Origin: Chloroflexota bacterium
GTDB taxonomy: Bacteria > Chloroflexota > Anaerolineae > JAAEKA01
Length of the DNA: 50,657 nucleotides
Reading direction: 5' to 3'
NCBI GenBank assembly: GCA_034717495.1
Contig: JAYELL010000016.1
Coordinates: 1-50,657 of the forward strand
Below, piece by piece: positions 17,385-25,270 of the stretch. Below the pieces are notes generated by a model. That model was not told the origin of the DNA, did no database searches, and saw nothing but the letters and a program-made list of their open reading frames with translations. The position numbers and the translations under genes were made by a program. Numbering within the stretch: position 1 is the first letter of the stretch; every line of letters begins with the position of its first letter.

Positions 17385-17414
17385 ATTGTAGCACCATCGG
17401 GCGAGGACTGTCAA
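17385..17414 (-). promoter_or_regulatory. Promoter of acs
   Basis: Read on the - strand: TTGACA (17414-17409), an 18-bp spacer and TACAAT (17390-17385). Transcription would begin near 17378. It begins immediately past the end of the upstream small gene (stop at 17428). Confidence 0.65.
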
Positions 17415-17427
17415 ACCAAAAGGAATT

Positions 17428-17634
17428 TTACGAGCTTGACGGCAGCATTCTGTCCGGATCGTCCAGGCAATCGGTCAGAAACTGTCGCATTTCCTCCAAG
17501 CTGCCAAAGGTCCACCTTTGTCCAGACTGGATATGTTCGATTTCACCGCACCAGGCGTCGGAATCGTTGCTTTTGGCCTCATCCTCGCTCCAGAAGCGCA
17601 CCAGGAGGGAAGCGTAGCGGTTGATTGGGGACAT
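17428..17634 (-). CDS. Small hypothetical protein (68 residues)
   Basis: A 68-residue acidic cytoplasmic protein ('RFWSEDEAKSNDSDAW', 'HIQSGQRWTFGSLEEMRQFL'). The text suggests one small alpha/beta unit, and the WTFGSLEEM..FL pattern resembles small uncharacterised proteins of environmental bacteria; no function is recognised. AGAGGA lies 4 nt before the ATG. The upstream promoter (17681-17715) is strikingly like that of the other small - strand gene at 22505-22828, which supports a real, regulated gene. Confidence 0.65.
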   Translation of the reverse strand: MSPINRYASLLVRFWSEDEAKSNDSDAWCGEIEHIQSGQRWTFGSLEEMRQFLTDCLDDPDRMLPSSS

Positions 17635-17680
17635 GGTATCCTCTGTTGGGGTGGCATTCGTCCCACGCGAACTCTGCCCC

Positions 17681-17715
17681 AGTGTACCACAGCCATGTCC
17701 ACAAAGTGTCTACAA
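17681..17715 (-). promoter_or_regulatory. Promoter with repeated TTGTRG boxes (copy 1)
   Basis: On the - strand it reads TTGTAGACAC, TTTGTGGACATG, then TGTGG followed by TACACT (-10 like). About 29 of 35 positions match the element at 22976-23010. It lies upstream of the 68-residue protein gene. An additional 10-bp inverted repeat (17705-17714 and 17739-17748) overlaps its upstream end. Confidence 0.6.
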
Positions 17716-17799
17716 CGAAAAAATCGGCCAGGCTGGCGTGTAGACACTGCGATCTAATGATCAGTGAATAATTGTCAACGATCAATGGCCAACGTTTCT

Positions 17800-20700
17800 T
17801 CACCCAGGCTTCGGCTGGTTCAGGCGGTCAAAAAGGTCTCGCACTGTTGAGTGGGAAACCCAGGCTTGATGGGCGTCCGGCAAAAGCGCCATGGCTTTGT
17901 TCACCTGCACAAGCGCTTCCTCCCGCTCTCCCAGGTCAAGATGGGTCAATCCGGCCTCGATGCGGGCCCACATTGCCTCGCTTGGCAACGCAAATTGTTC
18001 CGCAACCTCGATCCCTTCATACGCGTGCTCCCGGGCATTTTCCAGATCACCACCGAGTCGATTAGCCGCCGAAAGCGCTGTCAGTAACAGGGCAATGTTC
18101 TCGGGACACCGGCAGGCCTCAGCCACGGCGAGACCGCGACAAAGCAGGTCAACGGCATCTTCCAGAGCCCCCTGTGCCGTCGAAACGAGCCCCAATCCAG
18201 CCAGCGCGCGCGATATCCCCCGGTCATGCCGAACGGCCTGGGCAGTCTCAAGAGCAGCGTTCATCGACCCTTTCGCCTTAGCCAGGCTTCCCTGACGGTA
18301 AAATGCGAAGCCCAGGCCTAACAGTGCTGCACTAACCTCGTGTCTGCTGGGCAGGGAACGGTGAATTGCCAGAGAGTGTTCAAAAGATCGAACGGCTTCC
18401 CTGAACTCTGCCCGGTACAATAACCCAAATCCCTGGATGCATAATCCGTGAGCCTCGACGGGCCGCGCACCGATTCGGCGAGCCAGCGCCATGCCATCGG
18501 CAACGTGGCGATCGAACTCCCGAAACCTGTTGAGTTTGAGAAGGCCGAGGCCCAGATCCAACTGCGCCAGGGCGATCCGATCGGCAGCTCCCTGTTCCCG
18601 CTGAATGTGCAGCGCCTCTTCATGGCATTCAACCGCCATTTCGAAACTGGAGAGGTGGAAGTAAACATGACCCCGGACGCGCAGGATACGTCCCCGAGCG
18701 GCCTGGTCCGGACTGTCGCCAAGGGCTGCCAGTGCAGTCTCCGCAGTCTCCAGGGAAGCCAGGGCTTGTTCAGGTTGCCCGAGAAGCAGGTGAGCAAAGC
18801 CCATCTGGGCATGCAGACGGGAACTGGCCTTGGAGTCCTCCAGCGAGACTGCGACTGCCAATCCTTCCTGCGCTGCAGCAATCGCATCCACGTACCGCCC
18901 GTCCAGGTTCAAATAACGCACCTGATCAACAGACGATTGCAGAAGCAATGGATCGTTACCGGCTCTCCTTGCCAGTTGAACCAGGGCCAACAGATCGGCG
19001 TCACGCTGCGATCGTTTCCCCCTCAGGTAGCGCAGATTGGCTCGACGACTGAAGACATCCCCGCGGAGAGAACAGTAATGGACATCTGAGCAGTCGGGAT
19101 CCAGAATATCCAAAGCAGATAACATCTGGCCGAGGTGGCCCTCAGCTTTCTCCCAGGCGAACAGTCCCGATGCCGCCGTGGCAGCCAGGTCGTGATATTG
19201 CAATGCTTTCTTTGGTCTGCCGCCAATCGCAAAGTGGTGGGCCAGCGATCCAGGCGTTCCCAGATCCAGACGCTCCAGTGCCCTGCCGGCTCGACGATGC
19301 AACAACTGGCGTCGCATGGGACTCAGATTGGCTTCCACAGCCCGTCGAACGAGGTCGTGCTGAAAACGATAGTGAGTATCCTGCTCAATGAACAGTTGGC
19401 GAGCGACCAGCTCGTCGAGCCCATCCATGGTCTCCATCTCTCTTCGGCCGGCCGTCGCACGCAAGATATCGAATCCGAAGGCGGCACCCAGAACTGCGCC
19501 CGCCTCGATGATCTGACGGGCGATGGGACGCAAGCGACTCAACCGGGCAGCCACGGCCCGTTGCACTGTCTGATTGAGAGGCAACAGCAACTGCTTCTCA
19601 GGCTCCTGATCCAGATCAGAAGACTCGAGCATCGAACGCAAAGTTTCAAGCAAAAAGAAGGGGTTGCCACCGGTCGCATCATGCAGTCTTTCGGCCAGCC
19701 CGGGCCTTGCCGAAAGATGCCTGCCGCAAGCATGTAGAAGCTCCTGAATCGACGCCGCGTCGATTCCTTCGAGATGGAGTTCCAGCAGATCTGTCTGGCG
19801 CGCAAGGCTCCGTCGAAATTCGGCAAGGCGGCTGGACTCCTCGCTGCGATAGGCGCCCACCAGCAGAACTGGCTTGGAGCGGGCACAATCTGCTACATAG
19901 GTCAGCCACGCCAGAGTTGCGCCATCGGACCATTGCAGGTTGTCCATACATAGAATCAACACGCCGTCATCGGAGATCATGCCCAGCGCAAGGTGGCAGA
20001 GAGCTTCGAACAGCCGGGTGCGAGCTTCCTCGGGCTGGACAGGCAGCGGCGGCGGCAGGTCTGGCCTTGCAGTACCTAAATCGGGCAGCAGCCTGGCCGC
20101 CTCCGCGAGCCAGATAACGGGGACACGGTGCAAGACATCAGACAGATCGCCGGCGGATCGCAACGCCTGGACCACAGGATGATAGGGCAAGTCAAGATTG
20201 CCTTTCTGAGAGACTGCCATCAGAACAAGCGCGGGATCAGGCAGGCTGGACGCAAATTCCTGCATCAGTCGTGTCTTGCCAATGCCAGCCTGTCCAGAGA
20301 TCAATACCAGTCCCCCATCCCCCTGGCGGGCTCGCGTAAAAGCCTCCCGCATCTCTTCAAGGACACCGTTGCGACCGACCATGGGCAACTGAAGGCCGGG
20401 CGGAGTCACCCATGCCCTGTCGGATGGCACTTCCCGGTCGACGATGGTTTCGCGTCCCAGCACGGTTAGATAAACCGAGCGTGTTTCCGGCAGTGGCCGG
20501 ACGCCCAACTCCCGCTCCAGAGTCGCGACACAGGCTTCATATTGGCGCATCGCAGCCTGCCGATCCCCACGCGCTGCATACAGAGTCATCAGATTCCGGT
20601 GCATTTGCTCGGACATCGCATCCATTACCAGATAACGCTGGGCAAGATCGATGGCCCTATCCAGTTGCTGTCGTTGGGTGCATTGCTCGACCAGCGCTGA

Positions 20701-21177
20701 AAGGGCAGTGAGGTAGCGCTGCTCCCAGTAGCGCTGTTCGCCAAGCATCCACGCTTCGTATTCGGGGCTTTCGGGAAGCGCAAATCCGGACAAAAAACTG
20801 CCGCGATAGAGCAGAATAGCTTGGTCGAGAGAGGAAACCTCTCCTGCCACATTGCCCTCTCGATAGCAGCGTTCAAAGGCGATCGTATCGGACCAGATGC
20901 GGCGACGGTCAAGGCTGATATCTTCGCCGTCAGAAATGAGCATATCCGGGTGGGGAAGCGCAGTGCGAAGCAGGGAGAGGACACGGCTAAGATTGCGCCG
21001 GGCATTGTGTTCAGGGATGTCGGACCAAAAGAGAAAACAGATGGTTTCCCTGGGAGCCAGCTCCATGCGGGTGGCGAGGCGATACAGCAGCGCGCGTGCC
21101 TGCCGCCGTGGAATGTTGAAACGCCTGTCATCCCAATGGATTTGAGGGGGCCCCAGCAAATATAGTCGTAAGGGCAT
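17800..21177 (-). CDS. SARP/BTAD-type transcriptional regulator with AAA ATPase and TPR domains
   Basis: A 1125-residue signal-transduction regulator. An N-terminal winged-helix-like DNA-binding part ('LYLLGPPQIHWDDRRFNIPR', then RRQARALLYRLA) leads into a BTAD helical domain to about residue 250. Next comes a STAND/AAA ATPase with P-loop 'GQAGIGKTRLMQEF' near 290 and an aspartate-rich Walker B ('VLILCMDNLQWSDG'). TPR-like helices fill the second half. This is the AfsR/SARP plan, common in Chloroflexota; the ligand and targets are unknown. The ATG at 21177 is preferred over 21222 because AGGA lies 6 nt upstream. A TACAAT at 21242-21237 could be its -10 box, with a weak -35. It stands alone. 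Confidence 0.85.
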   Translation of the reverse strand: MPLRLYLLGPPQIHWDDRRFNIPRRQARALLYRLATRMELAPRETICFLFWSDIPEHNARRNLSRVLSLLRTALPHPDMLISDGEDISLDRRRIWSDTIAFERCYREGNVAGEVSSLDQAILLYRGSFLSGFALPESPEYEAWMLGEQRYWEQRYLTALSALVEQCTQRQQLDRAIDLAQRYLVMDAMSEQMHRNLMTLYAARGDRQAAMRQYEACVATLERELGVRPLPETRSVYLTVLGRETIVDREVPSDRAWVTPPGLQLPMVGRNGVLEEMREAFTRARQGDGGLVLISGQAGIGKTRLMQEFASSLPDPALVLMAVSQKGNLDLPYHPVVQALRSAGDLSDVLHRVPVIWLAEAARLLPDLGTARPDLPPPLPVQPEEARTRLFEALCHLALGMISDDGVLILCMDNLQWSDGATLAWLTYVADCARSKPVLLVGAYRSEESSRLAEFRRSLARQTDLLELHLEGIDAASIQELLHACGRHLSARPGLAERLHDATGGNPFFLLETLRSMLESSDLDQEPEKQLLLPLNQTVQRAVAARLSRLRPIARQIIEAGAVLGAAFGFDILRATAGRREMETMDGLDELVARQLFIEQDTHYRFQHDLVRRAVEANLSPMRRQLLHRRAGRALERLDLGTPGSLAHHFAIGGRPKKALQYHDLAATAASGLFAWEKAEGHLGQMLSALDILDPDCSDVHYCSLRGDVFSRRANLRYLRGKRSQRDADLLALVQLARRAGNDPLLLQSSVDQVRYLNLDGRYVDAIAAAQEGLAVAVSLEDSKASSRLHAQMGFAHLLLGQPEQALASLETAETALAALGDSPDQAARGRILRVRGHVYFHLSSFEMAVECHEEALHIQREQGAADRIALAQLDLGLGLLKLNRFREFDRHVADGMALARRIGARPVEAHGLCIQGFGLLYRAEFREAVRSFEHSLAIHRSLPSRHEVSAALLGLGFAFYRQGSLAKAKGSMNAALETAQAVRHDRGISRALAGLGLVSTAQGALEDAVDLLCRGLAVAEACRCPENIALLLTALSAANRLGGDLENAREHAYEGIEVAEQFALPSEAMWARIEAGLTHLDLGEREEALVQVNKAMALLPDAHQAWVSHSTVRDLFDRLNQPKPG

Positions 21178-21300
21178 GATCGTCCTGGCGGTTGCCCTGA
21201 ACCTGAAACGATGAGCTGCCATCCTTCGATAGTCTCATTGTATCACATCTTGTGCCAGATTTCTACAGGTTGTTCGAATCCTTCAGATGTACACTCCCCG

Positions 21301-21322
21301 CTGGCGGGGGATGCCCCGCCAG
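21301..21322 (-). terminator. GC-rich hairpin after the MBL-fold hydrolase gene
   Basis: Perfect 9-bp arms, CTGGCGGGG (21301-21309) and CCCCGCCAG (21314-21322), with a 4-nt loop lie 19 nt past the stop codon. No T-run follows, so termination is only likely. Confidence 0.45.
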
Positions 21323-21340
21323 GTAGCTGGCCGCGATCAC

Positions 21341-22246
21341 CTAAACCGTCTGCTCAAATTTGCGCAGATATCGAATCAGGCCCGGCACCTCCATGAAGGA
21401 AGGCACGGCGACCTCATAGCGGGCGATCGCGTCAGCATCCGCGCCATCGGCCGCCGCCTGTTCAGCAACCCAGTGGGCGAAGCTCTCGCCGATCGCCTCG
21501 ACAGAAAAGCCTTCCTGCAGGCCCTGGCGGACGAAGTCCACGTAGATATCCAGCAGTTGTCCAACGGCATCGAGGTGTTCGATGGGGTCACTGGTCTGCG
21601 CCACGGGGCCGAAATGGGTTGGCAACAATCGATCGGGCTGAAGTTCCTGCAGGCGAAAAAGACTGCCCTTCCAGGCTGGGATATCGATCTCCGGAGGTGG
21701 GGTCGGCAAACGCAGGTGGGTCTGGCCCGGAAGGCGCACACCGGCAACATCACCGGTGAAACAGAGCCCGTCCAGCAGGTAGGACATATGGTGGTAGGCA
21801 TGACCCGGGGTATCGACGGCCGCCAGCCGCAGGCCGGCTGCCTCGATGACATCGCCGTCCTGCAGGGCATGAACCTGGCCGGCCGGTACGGCGATGGTCT
21901 CACCCCACAGGGGATCCATCAGGTCGCCGTAGATGCGGCTGGCGGAAGCAAGCAGCCGGCTGGGGTCGGCCAGATGCCGCGCGCCAACATGATGCACGTG
22001 GACCGTCGCGCCCGACTCTCGAGCGACCCAGCCGGCGGCACCCGCGTGATCCAGGTGGATATGGGTGACCAGCACGTGGCTAATCTGGGCCAACTCGATG
22101 CCAAGAAGGTTGAGTTTCACCTTGAGATTCTGGAAGGTGGAGGCAGGACCGGTTTCGATCAAAACGAAACCAGCAGGCCCACGTACAAGATAACTGGCGA
22201 TAACCTCTGAGGTATCCTGAAAATCGAGATCAAGAACATCAAGCAT
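21341..22246 (-). CDS. Metallo-beta-lactamase-fold hydrolase
   Basis: 301 residues with the zinc site 'THIHLDHAG' (His62, His64, Asp66, His67), further ligands in 'DTPGHAYHHMSY', 'FTGDVAG', and 'LLPTHFGP' near 195. The C-terminal helical part ('DPIEHLDAVGQLLDIYVDFV') resembles the glyoxalase II-like/RNase Z-independent MBL group often annotated simply as MBL-fold hydrolase; the substrate is unknown. The start at 22246 is preferred: GGGAG lies upstream and the fold begins at once, whereas the earlier ATG (22300) has no ribosome site and overlaps the predicted promoter. It is the only gene between its promoter (22289-22317) and a downstream hairpin. Confidence 0.85.
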   Translation of the reverse strand: MLDVLDLDFQDTSEVIASYLVRGPAGFVLIETGPASTFQNLKVKLNLLGIELAQISHVLVTHIHLDHAGAAGWVARESGATVHVHHVGARHLADPSRLLASASRIYGDLMDPLWGETIAVPAGQVHALQDGDVIEAAGLRLAAVDTPGHAYHHMSYLLDGLCFTGDVAGVRLPGQTHLRLPTPPPEIDIPAWKGSLFRLQELQPDRLLPTHFGPVAQTSDPIEHLDAVGQLLDIYVDFVRQGLQEGFSVEAIGESFAHWVAEQAAADGADADAIARYEVAVPSFMEVPGLIRYLRKFEQTV

Positions 22247-22288
22247 AGTGTAGAAGACTCCCTGGTTTAGGATCGGAACAGCCAGAAC

Positions 22289-22317
22289 ATTCTGCCCCAT
22301 GAAGAGGGAAAAGTCAA
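22289..22317 (-). promoter_or_regulatory. Promoter of the MBL-fold hydrolase gene
   Basis: On the - strand: TTGACT (22317-22312), a 17-bp spacer and CAGAAT (22294-22289). It lies just past a terminator for the previous gene. Confidence 0.5.
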
Positions 22318-22352
22318 TGCCATCGAAGACCTTGCAGGGGAAACGAAAAAAT

Positions 22353-22391
22353 GAAAAAGGGACCTGCCGGCAAATATTCCACCAGGTCCCT
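22353..22391 (-). terminator. Rho-independent terminator of the 107-residue protein gene
   Basis: On the - strand: AGGGACCTG (22391-22383), a 16-nt loop, CAGGTCCCT (22366-22358), and then TTTTT followed by further T-rich sequence. This is the clearest intrinsic terminator on this strand. The gap 22301-22504 holds nothing else. Confidence 0.8.
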
Positions 22392-22504
22392 GCAGTTGGC
22401 GCTATCAGTAACCAGATTGGCGCTAAGGTACCGCCGAACAGTCTGCGGCAGACAATGATGCCATTGCCTGCTTTTCCAGCGTAGTTCCGACGCTGTTGCA
22501 GCGC

Positions 22505-22828
22505 CTAGCTTTCGCCGTCACCTACCGGCTCGGTCTGGGTCGCTACGTAGCCCACCTTGGTCGACTCGATGAAACCAAAGTAGAGCGGTTTCTCGTTGCG
22601 CATGATGTCCAGGACGCTGTCGAACCTGGACATGGGGTAGCGCAGCTCTACCCGAGGTCCCTTGGCATTGATGGGCACGTTGTTTTCGTCGTTGTAGAAG
22701 ACACAGCTCATGACGTTTTGACCGCCATGGTAGCAGTGAATGAAAGCGCCAATCGTATCGCTGGTGGCGCTGCGTCCATAAAACACAGCTTTGTAGCTGG
22801 TAATGGGGGAAGAGGAGAAGTCGGCCAT
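22505..22828 (-). CDS. Hypothetical protein (107 residues)
   Basis: A 107-residue protein with no signal peptide or membrane segment ('FYGRSATSDTIGAFIHCYHG', 'MSCVFYNDENNVPIN', 'RVELRYPMSRFDSVLDIMRN'). It looks like one small beta-rich domain; no family is recognised. The ATG at 22828 is chosen because AAAGGAG lies 6 nt upstream; an in-frame ATG at 22864 lacks this. The gene is framed by a clear terminator and by a promoter that closely resembles the one upstream of the 68-residue protein at 17428-17634, suggesting common control. Confidence 0.75.
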   Translation of the reverse strand: MADFSSSPITSYKAVFYGRSATSDTIGAFIHCYHGGQNVMSCVFYNDENNVPINAKGPRVELRYPMSRFDSVLDIMRNEKPLYFGFIESTKVGYVATQTEPVGDGES

Positions 22829-22975
22829 TTTGTGCTCCTTTCGGCCAGGTTTTTCGAGCTTCAAGTTCTTTGCCGGTCAGATCATCAGTTCATTTTTCAC
22901 TCCTTTCATTCTCACTTCTGCCAACGGCAGCATGGATCAGAATTCGTCGTGGCCGCCTGACGCGGCATTGACTCC

Positions 22976-23010
22976 ATTATACCACACCAATGCCTACAAA
23001 ATGCCTACAA
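22976..23010 (-). promoter_or_regulatory. Promoter with tandem TTGTAGGCATT boxes (copy 2)
   Basis: On the - strand two identical, abutting 11-mers TTGTAGGCATT (23010-23000 and 22999-22989) are followed by GGTGTGG and TATAAT (22981-22976), which has an extended TGG-TATAAT form. It drives the 107-residue protein gene. The 11-bp period is one helical turn, as expected for a protein binding side by side. It resembles 17681-17715. Confidence 0.65.
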
Positions 23011-23036
23011 GAGTGGCGGACTCTCCTTGTTTCCGC

Positions 23037-23042
23037 TATAAT
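23037..23042 (+). promoter_or_regulatory. -10 box for the HypE-like gene
   Basis: A perfect TATAAT lies 43 nt before the ATG at 23086. No convincing -35 box is visible at 16-18 bp, so it is either activator-dependent or fortuitous. It is divergent from the - strand promoter at 22976-23010. Confidence 0.35.
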
Positions 23043-23085
23043 GCCCAGCAGTTCACCAAATAGCTCTCGGAGTGAGTGGAATATC

Positions 23086-24108
23086 ATGGATCAGAACATG
23101 AACCTGCCGGCGGGTAAGCTACCCCCCGCGCTGCTGGATGGCCTGCTCAGGCGCTTCGCGCCCAGTGACCCGCGCCTGATCGTTGGACCGCAGATGGGCG
23201 AGGACGCCGCCGTGATCGACTTCGGCGATCGCTATCTGGTCGCCAAGACCGATCCGATCACCTTCGCCACCGACGAGATCGGCTGGTATGCCGTCAATGT
23301 CAACGCCAACGACATTGCCGTCATGGGTGCCAAGCCCCGCTGGTTCCTTGCTACGGTGTTGTTACCTGAGGGCAAGGCCACGGTCGGACAGGCCGAGTCG
23401 ATCTACGGGCAGATTGCGGGTGCCTGCCAACAATTGGGGGTTGCACTGGCCGGGGGACACACGGAGATCACCGTGGGATTGGACCGTCCCATCATCTCCG
23501 GCTGCATGCTGGGGGAAGTGTCGCCGGAAAACCTGGTCCGCTCCTCGGGCATGCGCCCGAACGACTTGATTATTCTGGCGCGGGGTATTCCCATCGAGGG
23601 TACAGCAATCATCGCCCGGGAAAAGCAAGGGGATTTATTGGCTCGGGGTTACGGGGCCAGGCTGCTGCAGCGGGCGCAGGCCTTTCTTCACGATCCTGGT
23701 ATCAGCGTGGTCGAGGCGGCCCACCTGGCAGTGGAGGCAGTGCCGGTCCATGCCATGCACGATCCCACCGAGGGTGGTTTGGCAACGGGTCTCTGGGAGA
23801 TGGCAATGGCATCGGAAGTGGGGATCGATATCGACTTTGATGCGGTGCCGGTGGCGCCTGAGAGTGAAGCCCTCTGTGCGGTCTACGGGCTGGACCCGCT
23901 GGGCACCATCGCCTCAGGGGCTCTGGTGATAGTCCTGGCGCCCGAAAACGTGGATCAGTTGCTACTGACTTTTGACCGGGCGGGGATTCCCGCCCGAATC
24001 ATTGGGCGCGTCACCGGCACGCCTGGAGAAATGAAAGCAAAACGGGGCGGCCAGGCCATCGCCTATCCCCGTTTTTCGGTGGACGAAATCGCCCGGCTCT
24101 TCAGTTGA
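23086..24108 (+). CDS. AIR synthase-related protein (HypE/PurM-like ATPase)
   Basis: 340 residues of the PurM/HypE/ThiL/SelD superfamily. The N-terminal ATP site has 'GEDAAVIDFGDRYLVAKTDPITF' spread over about residues 40-63, then 'VNANDIAVMGAKPRW', and 'GGHTEIT' near 125; the C-terminal domain has 'HDPTEGGLATGLWEM'. It resembles HypE, but the C-terminal Pro-Arg-Ile-Cys tail needed for NiFe-hydrogenase cyanide chemistry is absent (it ends in ARLFS) and no hyp genes are nearby, so it is probably an uncharacterised paralogue. The ATG at 23086 is preferred (GAGTGG upstream); the frame stays open to 22990. Confidence 0.8.
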   Translation: MDQNMNLPAGKLPPALLDGLLRRFAPSDPRLIVGPQMGEDAAVIDFGDRYLVAKTDPITFATDEIGWYAVNVNANDIAVMGAKPRWFLATVLLPEGKATVGQAESIYGQIAGACQQLGVALAGGHTEITVGLDRPIISGCMLGEVSPENLVRSSGMRPNDLIILARGIPIEGTAIIAREKQGDLLARGYGARLLQRAQAFLHDPGISVVEAAHLAVEAVPVHAMHDPTEGGLATGLWEMAMASEVGIDIDFDAVPVAPESEALCAVYGLDPLGTIASGALVIVLAPENVDQLLLTFDRAGIPARIIGRVTGTPGEMKAKRGGQAIAYPRFSVDEIARLFS

Positions 24109-24116
24109 GCGCCGGA

Positions 24117-24182
24117 CGGCTTTCAGAAGACCGCGGACGGCAGACGGCGGACCGCTTCCAGAAGACAGCGGTCGGTGGTCAT
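24117..24182. repeat. Dispersed CTTTCAGAAGACCGCGGAC repeat
   Basis: GGCTTTCAGAAGACCGCGGA followed by reshuffled GGACGGCAGACGG and GCTTCCAGAAGAC words. Its start matches the reverse complement of about 175-207. It fills the space between convergent stop codons at 24108 and 24186. Confidence 0.7.
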
Positions 24183-24185
24183 CTG

Positions 24186-25211
24186 TCAGCGATCTTCGAT
24201 CACTTCAACTGTCAACGCGTACTGCCGGCTTTCTCCCGGCTCCAGATGGGGCAGAGAGCCTCGCTCCCGGGCCGTCCCCCTGCCCTCAAGAACCCCGCAA
24301 TTGACAGGTTCGACGCCCAGCACGTACATGCCCTCTCCCATCATCTTCCATTGAACCAGGTAGGGCAAGTTGGCGTTGGCATAGGTCAAACGCAAGCCCA
24401 AACCTAGGTTGGTGTTACTCACCTCCACAGCCACCCGGCCATCTTCATCCGCAAGCGGCTTGTGCCGGAACACCTGCTCCTGATACCCGGCCGTCGGTGG
24501 CTGGAAGTTCATCCAGTTTTCCAGATCACTTTCAGCCTCGGCATCCCGCGGGATAGTCTCTTGCGAATCGACATGCAAGTGGGTATCCGGGCTGAGCAGC
24601 GGGAATCCCAGATTGAAGTGGTAGAGGATCATATGTGGCTGCGACTCAAAGCCCTCGTTGGTGACCACATCGTCAATCTGTATCATGTTGGAACCCAGGC
24701 GGGTGGAAATGCGTCGTCGCAGGACCAGATTTTCGCCGAACACGGCCGCTTGCCGGACTTCGCCAGTGATTTCAAGCTCGTACTGCTCCCCCATCCAGCC
24801 GGCGCGGTAGCTCACATAGCGAGCAGGCAAGTTGCTCACACGTCCGTGCAAACCGAATTCTTCGCCCAGATCGCTGGTGGGAGGTCCCCAGTGATCCAGC
24901 CCGCAAGTGGCCAACAATCCCCCGGGGAAAGAACGCAGCCAGCCCAGCCCCCGGGAGTCATAATAGGCGGGATGGACCTCTCCCACCGAGGAAACCCAGG
25001 CCAGAGGAATCCCCTTGTAACGGCATGCGGAAATATCCAAAGCCCGGTCAGCCAGCAGGTCAAAGGTGAGACCAGAGCCAGTCCACACCTGCAACAATCT
25101 GCTGTCCCGTGCCAGTCCATCGGCGGCTTCCAGCAGTTTGACACCCGCCAATTGATCCATATGCCCGACATGTTTCAGTAGTTCCTGCCGGCTCAAACCA
25201 TCGTAATTCAT
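24186..25211 (-). CDS. DUF4432 aldose-1-epimerase-like protein
   Basis: 341 residues of the DUF4432 group, a galactose-mutarotase-like beta-sandwich. 'LTFDLLADRALDIS' gives the conserved start of the sandwich, with 'PGGLLATCGLDHWGPPTSD' and 'GLHGRVSNLPA' (catalytic His region). 'HMILYHFNLGFPLL' and 'YVLGVEPVNCG' (Glu) follow. It presumably interconverts anomers or epimers of the sugar used by this cluster. It is the third gene of a - strand unit after a cupin and an isomerase-family gene (59-nt gap). The ATG at 25211 has GGAG upstream; an extension to 25307 would overlap the isomerase gene. Confidence 0.82.
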   Translation of the reverse strand: MNYDGLSRQELLKHVGHMDQLAGVKLLEAADGLARDSRLLQVWTGSGLTFDLLADRALDISACRYKGIPLAWVSSVGEVHPAYYDSRGLGWLRSFPGGLLATCGLDHWGPPTSDLGEEFGLHGRVSNLPARYVSYRAGWMGEQYELEITGEVRQAAVFGENLVLRRRISTRLGSNMIQIDDVVTNEGFESQPHMILYHFNLGFPLLSPDTHLHVDSQETIPRDAEAESDLENWMNFQPPTAGYQEQVFRHKPLADEDGRVAVEVSNTNLGLGLRLTYANANLPYLVQWKMMGEGMYVLGVEPVNCGVLEGRGTARERGSLPHLEPGESRQYALTVEVIEDR

Positions 25212-25270
25212 CAGAATTCGCTCCAATTCGAGACCCTGTCTCCATGTCATTCCGGCCAAAATTCGATGGG

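Noticed and set aside
21287-22210. 307-codon + strand frame opposite the MBL-fold hydrolase
   Set aside because: Antisense shadow; the - strand frame has the full HxHxDH zinc motif and its own promoter.
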